DNA from: Endozoicomonas sp. 8E
GTDB lineage: Bacteria > Pseudomonadota > Gammaproteobacteria > Pseudomonadales > Endozoicomonadaceae
Assembly (NCBI RefSeq): GCF_032883915.1
Contig: NZ_CP120717.1
Span: 3,417,697 to 3,481,696, forward strand
Direction of reading: 5' to 3'
DNA: 64,000 nt
Shown here: positions 20,473 through 30,938 of the stretch, in pieces
Position numbering within the stretch: the stretch's first letter is position 1
Layout of the letters: each line of letters starts with the position of its first letter
Translations under genes and position numbers: made by a program
Notes under the pieces: generated by a model
The model's input: only the letters and a program-made list of their open reading frames with translations
Database searches by the model: none
What the model was told of the DNA's origin: nothing

Positions 20473-23400
20473 GTTCACTGCCGCACAGGCAGCTTAGAAA
20501 TAGACCCCATCCAAAAACATCAAATAGATTCTGTTCACTGCCGCACAGGCAGCTTAGAAAATTACAGTTTGATGATTTACCCTATGTTGGTAGTTCACTG
20601 CCGCACAGGCAGCTTAGAAAAATAATATTCTGAAGATTTAGCAAATGGACTCGTTCACTGCCGCACAGGCAGCTTAGAAAAACACAATCGTCCAGCGAAA
20701 AAACCGGCTCAAGTTCACTGCCGCACAGGCAGCTTAGAAAATATCCCCACTTAGCAACACCGGGCAAAATCTGTTCACTGCCGCACAGGCAGCTTAGAAA
20801 AGACATCCGGCGTATATCGGCTGCCCATAATCGTTCACTGCCGCACAGGCAGCTTAGAAAACTACTATTGTTGCCGCTATCACTGCACTGGCGTTCACTG
20901 CCGCACAGGCAGCTTAGAAATCTTCACGGAAAGGCTGTAACCATTCCGGCATGTTCACTGCCGCACAGGCAGCTTAGAAAATTCTGCTAGTTCCCCATTT
21001 ACCGGCAGCTAAGTTCACTGCCGCACAGGCAGCTTAGAAAAGTAGGAGAAATGTAATTCATACAAGCAGCTTGTTCACTGCCGCACAGGCAGCTTAGAAA
21101 CTTGAGGAAGTTTTTTAATTAGATCATCAGTCAGTTCACTGCCGCACAGGCAGCTTAGAAAAGTATCTATTATTGCAATGGTTTTCGGTATTAGTTCACT
21201 GCCGCACAGGCAGCTTAGAAAAGTCATTGCCGTTGTAGCCACTGAGAAGAAGCGTTCACTGCCGCACAGGCAGCTTAGAAAAAGAACGTGAGCTTAACCA
21301 AGTTAAGCATTCAGTTCACTGCCGCACAGGCAGCTTAGAAATCACGTATCAAGCAAGAATCTTTCTTCAGTATGTTCACTGCCGCACAGGCAGCTTAGAA
21401 AATTAATTTGATAATTCACATCGGCTGATACGCGTTCACTGCCGCACAGGCAGCTTAGAAATTTTATCGGTTAATTAAAAATTAGGAGTATTTGTTCACT
21501 GCCGCACAGGCAGCTTAGAAAATGAAGGATTTGCAGCCATCGGGCTCTAACGTGTTCACTGCCGCACAGGCAGCTTAGAAAATTCATAGCGTGCTTTCTT
21601 GTATGCTTTTAGTGTTCACTGCCGCACAGGCAGCTTAGAAATTGTAACCGTATGCTTGTTAAAACAAGCTACCGTTCACTGCCGCACAGGCAGCTTAGAA
21701 AGTTAAAGTTGCTGATGATCTGCGTGATATTGCGTTCACTGCCGCACAGGCAGCTTAGAAAAGTATCAAACGGTTTGTGTCTGATATTAATCAGTTCACT
21801 GCCGCACAGGCAGCTTAGAAAGACCTGAAGAAACGTTAAAACACATCGGAACCGTTCACTGCCGCACAGGCAGCTTAGAAATCTAAGTCACGAATACAAA
21901 GACTATCTAACATGTTCACTGCCGCACAGGCAGCTTAGAAAATAAAAAGAAGCCACTGGGTAGGATTGTTCTCGTTCACTGCCGCACAGGCAGCTTAGAA
22001 AAGTACATGGGTGAACTTGTCATTGAGGTTTTGGTTCACTGCCGCACAGGCAGCTTAGAAATGATGGTGCCTAAATTCATGTAGGTACCGAAAGTTCACT
22101 GCCGCACAGGCAGCTTAGAAATTCCTGCATAAGCCTGTCATACCTTCTCTTCCGTTCACTGCCGCACAGGCAGCTTAGAAAAGGGTAATATCGGTCGAAA
22201 GTGATGGACTAACCGTTCACTGCCGCACAGGCAGCTTAGAAACACTGTTCACGTGTTATCCACGCTGGCCCTCTGTTCACTGCCGCACAGGCAGCTTAGA
22301 AAAAGGTGAAAACGAGCCACGCTTACCAGACTTGGTTCACTGCCGCACAGGCAGCTTAGAAATGTCCAGAGCCGGAATCCGTAGCAACACAAACGTTCAC
22401 TGCCGCACAGGCAGCTTAGAAATCAGATTTACTACTCTCCTGGGCTCCGCAAATCGTTCACTGCCGCACAGGCAGCTTAGAAAATAAACCCAGCCCATAC
22501 GCCTGACATGTAACGGTTCACTGCCGCACAGGCAGCTTAGAAATAGAAGGCGCAGTTTTAAGAGAAGAAGATAGAGTTCACTGCCGCACAGGCAGCTTAG
22601 AAACTATGTTGACCGCTTCAAATCCCTAAATTTTGGTTCACTGCCGCACAGGCAGCTTAGAAATGCCTCCAGAGAATGTAAGTTGAGCGTAGTCCGTTCA
22701 CTGCCGCACAGGCAGCTTAGAAAAGCGGAACGGATTACCTTCCGTTCTCATCTGGGTTCACTGCCGCACAGGCAGCTTAGAAACATTTAGGATCAGTGCT
22801 GCAGGTTCGGTTGCCGTTCACTGCCGCACAGGCAGCTTAGAAATTTATCTTTCGCAGCCTTGTAGGTCTCTCTAAGTTCACTGCCGCACAGGCAGCTTAG
22901 AAATGAGCGGGTCTTAATTCATCCTGCAGGATGCAGTTCACTGCCGCACAGGCAGCTTAGAAAACTCATTAAAGGGCATGGATGCACCATCTTGGGTTCA
23001 CTGCCGCACAGGCAGCTTAGAAACGATGGATCGCCCTGGCACTTACCAAGTTTTGCGTTCACTGCCGCACAGGCAGCTTAGAAAATCAAGTGAACAAACG
23101 TCTTTCTGTTCACCATGTTCACTGCCGCACAGGCAGCTTAGAAATAAAGATCCCAATAAAACGACGGATGATCCAAGTTCACTGCCGCACAGGCAGCTTA
23201 GAAAAATAAGGCTCTGATACTGTCCATTGCTGATTTGTTCACTGCCGCACAGGCAGCTTAGAAAAACGGGACATTGTTAAGTACATCACAAGGTTCGTTC
23301 ACTGCCGCACAGGCAGCTTAGAAAAACGTCGTAGACTTTGTAGAGTCTGTAGAGTTGTTCACTGCCGCACAGGCAGCTTAGAAATTTAAATTTTTGTCGT

Positions 23401-23536
23401 GTAAATCCTAGCCGTTGTTCACTGCCGCACAGGCAGCTTAGAAAAGCAGTTAAACCCGATACAGAATAAGCATCACGTTCACTGCCGCACAGGCAGCTTA
23501 GAAATTGACAATAGAGTTTGTCCCTGATGGTGCCTA
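20473..23536 (+). CRISPR. Type I-F CRISPR array, leader-proximal part (51 repeats, 51 spacers)
   Basis: Repeats of 28 bp, starting GTTCACTGCC and ending CTTAGAAA, with the Cas6f hairpin CTGCC-GCACA-GGCAG inside. Spacers are 32 nt, with 33 nt at the spacers ending at 21133, 22214, 22455 and 23056. All 51 repeats in this part are identical. The last spacer (23505-23536) is abutted by the IS630 insertion. Processed crRNAs would carry the 5' handle CTTAGAAA. The long open frames that can be read across the array come from the repeat itself and are not genes. Confidence 0.99.
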
Positions 23537-23541
23537 GTACA

Positions 23542-24249
23542 TCACTCCGATTTGATCGTCGGGTAAAGCTTCTTGAGTTTTACCCGAGCATCCTCGGTCG
23601 TAAATCGCCATTCCATTTTGCTTTCTACACCATTACGCTGGGACTCCCACGCTTCAATCTCTGATTTCAGTGCGGCCTGATCGGGTATGCGTCTACTTAA
23701 ACACTGACGACTGAGAATACTCAATTCAATCTCTGCCATGTTGAGCCAGCTTCCATGCTTGGGTGTATAGATGATTTCCAACTTACTGGCCAACCGATGA
23801 GCCTCTCCTGGTTCAAAGGCTTTATAAAGAGATGCAGGTGTATGTGTGTTCAGGTTATCCATGACAAGACGGATGACATCAGCTTTTGGGAAGTGAACAT
23901 CAACCAGCTGTTTGATCTGGTGAGCCCAGTCGCAGGCAGTTCGGCTATCAGTCACCTCGATATGTCGCCAACCTTCCAGTGGCGCAAAAAACATGAAGAG
24001 AGAACTCACACCATTGCGCTCATACTCATTGTCATATTTTAGGGGTTGGCCAGGCTTCATAGGGAGTGGAGTCCTGACCTCCAAAGTATGCTGCTTACTG
24101 CTCTCATCCATACAGATCAGTGGTCGATTCGGATCATGTGGTTGTTGATAAACATCCAAAACACGTTCCATAGCGCAAACAAATTCTGCGTTTGCTTTTT
24201 TTGGAATACACCACTCCTTTTTCTGCCAAGGCTTCAACTCGTTTTTTTT
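23542..24249 (-). CDS. IS630-family transposase, catalytic DDE frame (OrfB)
   Basis: About 230 residues with an intact DDE triad: Asp in LICMDESS, Asp in RLVMDNLNTH and Glu in NMAEIELS. It is reached most naturally by frameshifting at the A8 run rather than from its own ATG at 24237. Ends and both frames look intact, so the element may still be active. Confidence 0.9.
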   Translation of the reverse strand, partial: KKNELKPWQKKEWCIPKKANAEFVCAMERVLDVYQQPHDPNRPLICMDESSKQHTLEVRTPLPMKPGQPLKYDNEYERNGVSSLFMFFAPLEGWRHIEVTDSRTACDWAHQIKQLVDVHFPKADVIRLVMDNLNTHTPASLYKAFEPGEAHRLASKLEIIYTPKHGSWLNMAEIELSILSRQCLSRRIPDQAALKSEIEAWESQRNGVESKMEWRFTTEDARVKLKKLYPTIKSE

Positions 24250-24674
24250 AACTCTCGGCCAATGGTTTGATGCGAGATGGAATTGACATGCTCCAACTCA
24301 ACCATACGGTCAGCGAGAAGCTGTAGCGTCCAGCGGCTATGACCTTCTGGTGGTGTTGAGCAAGCCAGAGCTGTCAATGCCGCCTGCTGCTCCCCCTGGA
24401 GTTTTCTTGGGCGGGCAATGCCATTGAACTTGCTATTAACAGCAATATCCAGCCCTTCAAGTACACAGCGTTTGCGTGTTCTCTGAACCGTTTTCGTTGA
24501 AACACCACAGGTTTGGCTGGTCTGGAGCTCCGTCAGTTTTGGCCCGTTTTCATCGAGACACAGGAGGATCTGGGCATGAATACGTTTATGCTTGGCCACC
24601 TTGGTCTGGTGAATGAGGTCTTTTAATTGCTGCTGTTCGTCTATGGACAGGCGGATACGGTATTGAGCTGGCAT
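24234..24674 (-). CDS. IS630-family transposase, N-terminal frame (OrfA)
   Basis: 146 residues, two helix-turn-helix modules (LTELQTSQTCGVSTKTVQRTRKR region and the C-terminal WTLQLLADRMVELEHV region) that bind the terminal repeats. The frame closes just after a run of eight A residues on the coding strand (24242-24249). Slipping by one base there continues the protein as ELKKNELKPW into the catalytic frame, the normal IS630 continuation, so a programmed frameshift is likely. Confidence 0.9.
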   Translation of the reverse strand: MPAQYRIRLSIDEQQQLKDLIHQTKVAKHKRIHAQILLCLDENGPKLTELQTSQTCGVSTKTVQRTRKRCVLEGLDIAVNSKFNGIARPRKLQGEQQAALTALACSTPPEGHSRWTLQLLADRMVELEHVNSISHQTIGRELKKTS

Positions 24675-24763
24675 AGGTCACCCTGATCTGAATCAGGGAG
24701 AAGAATGCCAGAATGGAAAATTCCGGCATTGCTGCAGGACAAAGAAACTGGAGTTATGTACTA

Positions 24764-27700
24764 GTTCACTGCCGCACAGGCAGCTTAGAAATTGCCCGGA
24801 ATGCTTGGACAGTCTCCGTTCAGGTTCACTGCCGCACAGGCAGCTTAGAAACATATCATCGTGTAGGTGACTGAGTGACTTCCGTTCACTGCCGCACAGG
24901 CAGCTTAGAAATACTCTCGACACGTACAAATGCTTTGTTGAAGGTTCACTGCGGCACAGGCAGCTTAGAAAGATCACTGAAAGGTCGAATGCTGGTCCTC
25001 GCCGTTCACTGCCGCACAGGCAGCTTAGAAAAATAAAAGGCAGTCGTCTGATAGTGAATCGAAGTTCACTGCCGCACAGGCAGCTTAGAAATAGAGCTGG
25101 CAAGACGTTCAACGTCGTACAAAGTTCACTGCCGCACAGGCAGCTTAGAAAATCCTGTCGAACCACTTCCTGAATTTCTCGACGTTCACTGCCGCACAGG
25201 CAGCTTAGAAAGTGTGTGTAGTAAGGCGGCAAAACTTGGTAAGGTTCACTGCCGCACAGGCAGCTTAGAAAATATTGACGGTCTCCCTCTGCCTCCTGAC
25301 TGCGGTTCACTGCCGCACAGGCAGCTTAGAAAAGAGTAAAAAACCGTGAAGTTATCCGCATGAAGTTCACTGCCGCACAGGCAGCTTAGAAATACCTAAA
25401 TGAAGATACCCCAGAGCACCATCAGTTCACTGCCGCACAGGCAGCTTAGAAAAATACCTACCCACCTTGAGCAAAAAAAGAATGGTTCACTGCCGCACAG
25501 GCAGCTTAGAAAATTTTTCGGTGTCTACACTGTAAGGGTTTACTGTTCACTGCCGCACAGGCAGCTTAGAAAATATTCAATGCTAAACCCTACAAGCCTT
25601 CTCAGTTCACTGCCGCACAGGCAGCTTAGAAAATCATCAGGAAGTCGGGAACGGGGTCGTCGTGGTTCACTGCCGCACAGGCAGCTTAGAAAATCTGTCT
25701 ATGACGACTCTATTTCATCTTGTGGTTCACTGCCGCACAGGCAGCTTAGAAAACTGGCACCGCTTCATTGTGTTGGGTGCTGGCGTTCACTGCCGCACAG
25801 GCAGCTTAGAAACAAAACACCACGCTCATGACGCCAGCCTAAACGTTCACTGCCGCACAGGCAGCTTAGAAATCATTTTCATATTGTCGTACCTTCTCGA
25901 CAACGTTCACTGCCGCACAGGCAGCTTAGAAACAACTAATGTTGTGATCGTGCTTTTTGTAATAGTTCACTGCCGCACAGGCAGCTTAGAAATGCAAGAG
26001 ATTCATCAACAAAAACCTTCCACTGTTCACTGCCGCACAGGCAGCTTAGAAAAACGACGACCGGAGGAACTGTCTACTGGGGTAGTTCACTGCCGCACAG
26101 GCAGCTTAGAAAGTTGAAAAAATCGTCATCATACTGTCGTTCATGTTCACTGCCGCACAGGCAGCTTAGAAAACAAAAGCTCGGCGATGCTCGGTCACGT
26201 AAGCGTTCACTGCCGCACAGGCAGCTTAGAAATTGCTCTTAGGCCCGTTTGGATACACTCGTTGGTTCACTGCCGCACAGGCAGCTTAGAAAAATCGCTA
26301 GGGTCGGCAGGATCAACGATCAATGTTCACTGCCGCACAGGCAGCTTAGAAAAGAAAAATTTGGCAGGCAGCTTAGCCGTTTGGGTTCACTGCCGCACAG
26401 GCAGCTTAGAAAAGATTGTTTCTGACATCATCACAAGACGTGTTGTTCACTGCCGCACAGGCAGCTTAGAAAAGTGAAACCGCTTGTTCTTGTTAAAAAT
26501 TGCTGTTCACTGCCGCACAGGCAGCTTAGAAAGGACACGCCGCCTGGACTTGAGCCATCAATTGGTTCACTGCCGCACAGGCAGCTTAGAAAAGTTGCTC
26601 ACGCCATGCGGCACTGGACACTCGGTTCACTGCCGCACAGGCAGCTTAGAAACAGTTAATTTCCAAACAGTAGAAAGCTGATTTGTTCACTGCCGCACAG
26701 GCAGCTTAGAAAAATTGCTTGTAACTCTCTGTGTAAAGACTCATGTTCACTGCCGCACAGGCAGCTTAGAAAATCAGGGCCGTCGGCACCAGGACGTGCC
26801 CGTCGGTTCACTGCCGCACAGGCAGCTTAGAAATCATTGAGAGCGTCTAACATCCTTCTCAGACTGTTCACTGCCGCACAGGCAGCTTAGAAAATGCAGG
26901 TAAGATATCAGTATCCCTTCCTAAAGTTCACTGCCGCACAGGCAGCTTAGAAATGTATTGGTTTACTGTCCTTATTGGAATAGTTGTTCACTGCCGCACA
27001 GGCAGCTTAGAAATCATAGCAGCTTTAGACAACTACTCAATTTCAGTTCACTGCCGCACAGGCAGCTTAGAAAAACGGCGAACCGTGGCCGGGGATCGAC
27101 CGCAAGTTCACTGCCGCACAGGCAGCTTAGAAACTTTTCAGGTGTTAACATCGACAAACGCTCATGTTCACTGCCGCACAGGCAGCTTAGAAAATTAGAG
27201 TAAACTTTTACCGACCGCCGATCTTGTTCACTGCCGCACAGGCAGCTTAGAAAATAACCTTCCATCACCATTTTTGTCACTATTTGTTCACTGCCACACA
27301 GGCAGCTTAGAAAATTCATAGCGTGCTTTCTTGTATGCTTTTAGTGTTCACTGCCGCACAGGCAGCTTAGAAATGAGACACCTTGGGATAAGAAGCTACA
27401 CTGCTGTTCACTGCCGCACAGGCAGCTTAGAAACACTGCTCACCGAGGCCAAGTTTGATGCCGCAGTTCACTGCCGCACAGGCAGCTTAGAAAATGGTGA
27501 AAGGCTCGAAAGTCGGCCAGCAAATGTTCACTGCCGCACAGGCAGCTTAGAAAGCTTGCAAATAATCGTCGGTTTTTTCGTCCTCGTTCACTGCCGCACA
27601 GGCAGCTTAGAAACATATATTCGGTATGACAGTAGACGAGAAGCAGTTCACTGCCGCACAGGCAGCTTAGAAAGACAAATTAAAAAGAGTACAAAACAAA

Positions 27701-29173
27701 CTGATGTTCACTGCCGCACAGGCAGCTTAGAAACATGTTACACATCAGCACCGTTCAGTATCGTGGTTCACTGCCGCACAGGCAGCTTAGAAAGGTCATC
27801 TAGCAGTCATGCGTCGAAAGCTGTCGTTCACTGCCGCACAGGCAGCTTAGAAATTGTGCTCGCAATAGCCACTGTTGTAATAATCGTTCACTGCCGCACA
27901 GGCAGCTTAGAAAAAACCCAATACCATCAACCACTGGTGGCAACAGTTCACTTCCGCACAGGCAGCTTAGAAAAATAAACTGTGTGCCCTGAGTAACAAA
28001 TATCTGTTCACTGCCGCACAGGCAGCTTAGAAACGGTTCGATTGTTGAATATTGCTTCGCATTCGGTTCACTGCCGCACAGGCAGCTTAGAAAAACACTC
28101 TTTTCCATTTAATAAAAATTTGCATGTTCACTGCCGCACAGGCAGCTTAGAAATTCGGAAAGTCCAACGGCCCCACCTGAGCAATGTTCACTGCCGCACA
28201 GGCAGCTTAGAAAGTTGATAAATCTGGAAGGGGGAACCTGCATTGGTTCACTGCCGCACAGGCAGCTTAGAAATAGGGTTATAAAACCTGCTGCAAATGC
28301 AGTAGGTTCACTGCCGCACAGGCAGCTTAGAAATTTAATGATCGACTGGCTAACAGTTGTAATTAATTCACTGCCGCACAGGCAGCTTAGAAAAAATACA
28401 ACAACCGGGAATTACGCAGAGAATAGTTCACTGCCGCACAGGCAGCTTAGAAATTTGCAATCGCGCTGTCACCGTTGCTGATTCTCGTTCACTGCCGCAC
28501 AGGCAGCTTAGAAAAACTACTACAGGCGGAACTGTCTATTGGGGTAGTTCACTGCCGCACAGGCAGCTTAGAAATTTATATGAGTAAACTCTCAGTCCAC
28601 TACCTGGTTCACTGCCGCACAGGCAGCTTAGAAAGTCTTGTTGGAGCTGAACGCAAGGAAGCTCGTGTTCACTGCCGCACAGGCAGCTTAGAAAATGATT
28701 TCAAAGGCGTCACCGGGGTAACGCTCGTTCACTGCCGCACAGGCAGCTTAGAAAGAAAAGACTGCAGCGGCTGAAAGCTTGATGACGTTCACTGCCGCAC
28801 AGGCAGCTTAGAAAAATACCCAGAACAGTACTCAGGCGTTGGAGGGGTTCACTGCCGCACAGGCAGCTTAGAAAACTATCGCCGTGCTGTTTTCTGTCTG
28901 GCCAAGGTTCACGCCGCACAGGCAGCTTAGAAAATCGAAATTAAACGCTACGCACACGCTAAACCGTTCACTGCCGCACAGGCAGCTTAGAAATGAAAGG
29001 AAGGTTTATTCGAAGCGATCAGTTTGTTCACTGCCGCACAGGCAGCTTAGAAAAGATAAATCAAGTACGTCAGCATGCCTCTTATGTTCACTGCCGCACA
29101 GGCAGCTTAGAAATTTAAACAGCTTGATAAGGAAGAAAGCCACAGGTTCACTGCCGCACAGGCAGCTTAGAAA
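24764..29173 (+). CRISPR. Type I-F CRISPR array, leader-distal part (74 repeats, 73 spacers)
   Basis: Continuation of the same array after the insertion. Three spacers are 33 nt (before 25305, 26806 and 28487), the rest 32 nt. Five repeats are damaged: 24944 (CTGCGGCAC), 27286 (CTGCCACAC), 27946 (CACTTCCGC), 28366 (first G to A) and 28907 (one base lost). One spacer (27314-27345) is identical to one in the proximal part (21582-21613). Two others (26053-26084 and 28515-28546) differ only at synonymous positions. Overall the array has 125 repeats and 124 spacers. Confidence 0.99.
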
Positions 29174-29403
29174 TGTATTACTAATTTCGGCCTAACGAAT
29201 AAGGATAGATTGCGCCCAGCCGCAATCTTATCCTGTTGTTGCACAAGCCCGGGTTGAATTCTGGTAAGAAAGGTCTATTGAAGTTTACTTTTCTGGCGGA
29301 CCTTGAATCAAAACGTTTTTTCTGAACGCTATTTATTCGGATGAGTGTCTCCAGACCACTGCATTACGGTAGTCTTGGATATGACGGATCTGTCTGGCTG
29401 AGC
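29174..29403. other. Array trailer region
   Basis: No gene. Just after the last repeat comes an imperfect inverted repeat, AGGATAGATTGCG / CGCAATCTTATCCT (about 29202-29234), which could end array transcription, though no T-tract follows. The rest to 29403 shows nothing recognisable; the catalytic end of the neighbouring IS3 transposase is missing here. Confidence 0.45.
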
Positions 29404-30120
29404 TTACATTTCCTCCTTGCTTGTGAATGGCGGTGTTTGTTGCTGAAGAGTACTCAGCATGGTCGCCCCCTTCATCGGACTGCCATTATCCGAATGCAGG
29501 ACCAGCGGTTGTTCCTTAAGGCTGATCTTATGCTGCATGAACGCTTTTCGGATCATCTGAGCAGCCAGATCAGAGGACTCCCTCTCATGGACTTCCCAGG
29601 TCACAATCATGCGGCTATAGACGTCCAGAACCAAATAGAGGTAATAATATTTACCCCTGATGGGTGACCCTAAAAAGGTTATATCTCACGACCAGAGCTG
29701 ATTTGGTCCCGTGGCCCGATGCGATGTTGGCTTCCGCTTTCCGGGCTTCCGACTGCGACCGCGGTGATGCTGTTGATTATTAGCCTTGAACACTCGATAA
29801 AAGCTTGACTCAGAAGCCATATAAACACCTTCGTCGGCCAGTGTCGGTACAATCTGGCTTGGCGACTTACTTTTGAATCGCTCGCTGTTACAGACTTTCA
29901 GAATCTCGTTTTGCTCGCTCTTGGTTAGTTGGTTGGCAGGCATTGGCCGGTCTGCGTATTGACGCTGATCTTCCCGCACCTGTTCTACATCGTTTTGCCA
30001 GCGCTGAACCGTGCGTATCGACAGGTTGAGCGCAGCACAGGCTTTCACTTTACGTGCACCCTGTGAAACAGCTTCCTGGATTAAAGCAACGGCTTCCTTG
30101 CGATCAGGGAGAGGAATCAA
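29404..30120 (-). pseudogene. IS3-family transposase OrfB, nonsense mutation and 3' truncation
   Basis: The frame starts at a TTG overlapping OrfA and runs through the helix-turn-helix and HTH_21-like part (SPSQIVPTLADEGVYMASES) to PNQLWS. There a TGA stop at 29686-29688 replaces the Trp codon of the usual WDIT motif. The same frame goes on without further stop through DITFLGSPIRGKYYYLYLVLD and HSDNGSPMKG, i.e. the first two Asp of the rve/DDE core. It then loses similarity near 29430, and the region with the third acidic residue is absent. Confidence 0.88.
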
Positions 30121-30614
30121 TCGTCCTCGCGCTCCCCCCAGATCGCGTTTGCCTTTTTTGTTAGAACCAACAGTGCTGCGGTTTCAGCAAGTGCTTTGTC
30201 TTTGCGTTTGAGTTCTTTTTCGAGTTTCTGGATGCGCTTCTTGTCATCTCGTCTGGCAGCGGCCTGTACCTGACGGGATTCAGCAGGCTTTGTGCTGCCT
30301 GCGATAAAATCAGCTTTCCACTGCTGCAAGTCTTCATAGTAGAGACCCTTCTTACGACAGTATTCGGATAGCTCTGTTGTGTTCATGTTGGCGGTTTCCA
30401 TCAGAACCGCGAACTTGTTTTCAGCACTCCACTGCTGAGGATTCTTACCATCACCGGGCAAGGCTACACCTTGCGCTTTTGCCTGTTTGCGCCAAGTATA
30501 CAGGGTTGCATCAGTAATGCCGGTTTCTCTTTTAAGCTGAGTCACAGAAACATTATTGGGCGGCATCATCTTCTGGATAATGGACTCTTTCATTTCTTTG
30601 GAATAGCGAGCCAT
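30117..30614 (-). CDS. IS3-family transposase OrfA (remnant element)
   Basis: 165 residues. N-terminal helix-turn-helix (VTQLKRETGITDATLYTWRK) and a C-terminal coiled coil/leucine-zipper (KKRIQKLEKELKRKDKALAE), as usual for IS3-family OrfA. The frame overlaps the OrfB start, consistent with frameshift production of OrfAB. Because OrfB is broken the element is not autonomous. It separates the array from the cas genes. Confidence 0.88.
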   Translation of the reverse strand: MARYSKEMKESIIQKMMPPNNVSVTQLKRETGITDATLYTWRKQAKAQGVALPGDGKNPQQWSAENKFAVLMETANMNTTELSEYCRKKGLYYEDLQQWKADFIAGSTKPAESRQVQAAARRDDKKRIQKLEKELKRKDKALAETAALLVLTKKANAIWGEREDD

Positions 30615-30938
30615 AACAGCCTCTTTCTGAATGCTCTCAGTTATTGAGAGTCATGAATCAAAAGAGGCGACATCTAGCCTGACACAGAGGGGTTTCGATA
30701 TAACCGGTGACTTTTTTGCATTGCAGTTAAGCTGCTTATGCCATTCTGGTTCAAAAGCCAGGCAGAAATCAACAACATCACAGAATACACTGGTCATAGA
30801 CAAGGGAGCCTCTGGTTAGACATCTAAGGGCTGCAACCGAGAGTTAGTTAAATCACAGGGGCTCCATTGTCTTTTTTTGCATCGAACTCACGTTAACTGT
30901 ATGATTCAATAGGCTTCTTTAAAGATCAGTTTTTTTGG
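30615..30938. other. Intergenic region between the IS3 remnant and cas6f, with an inverted repeat
   Basis: No gene. It contains an imperfect inverted repeat GGAGCCTCTG (30805-30814) / CAGGGGCTCC (30856-30865) around a 41-nt interior, followed on the plus strand by a T7 run at 30872-30878. It could be a terminator or a small structured RNA. It lies downstream of cas6f on the minus strand. Confidence 0.35.

Larger units (their letters stand above)
23537..24761 (-). mobile_element. IS630-family insertion sequence within the CRISPR array
   Basis: 1225-bp element bounded by imperfect terminal inverted repeats (GTACATCACTCC on the left, GTACATAACTCC reading in from the right) and by a TA target duplication (23535-23536 and 24762-24763). 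It inserted at the TA that forms the last two bases of one spacer; removing the element and one TA restores a 32-nt spacer followed directly by a repeat. Two overlapping minus-strand frames encode the transposase. Confidence 0.93.

Noticed and set aside
22050-23536. Shared 12-mer TGATGGTGCCTA between the spacer at 22054 and the IS-disrupted spacer
   Set aside because: The rest of the two spacers does not match in any frame; probably chance among 124 spacers.
20881-27872. Possible relation between the spacer starting ACTACTATTG and the one starting TTGTGCTCGC
   Set aside because: Both could encode hydrophobic peptides, but no consistent codon-level alignment was found.
20412-29195. Many open frames of 60-215 codons on both strands across the array, all containing SLPHRQLRK, VHCRTGSLE or FLSCLCGSE
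   Set aside because: These are translations of the CRISPR repeat in different frames; period and spacing show they are not genes.
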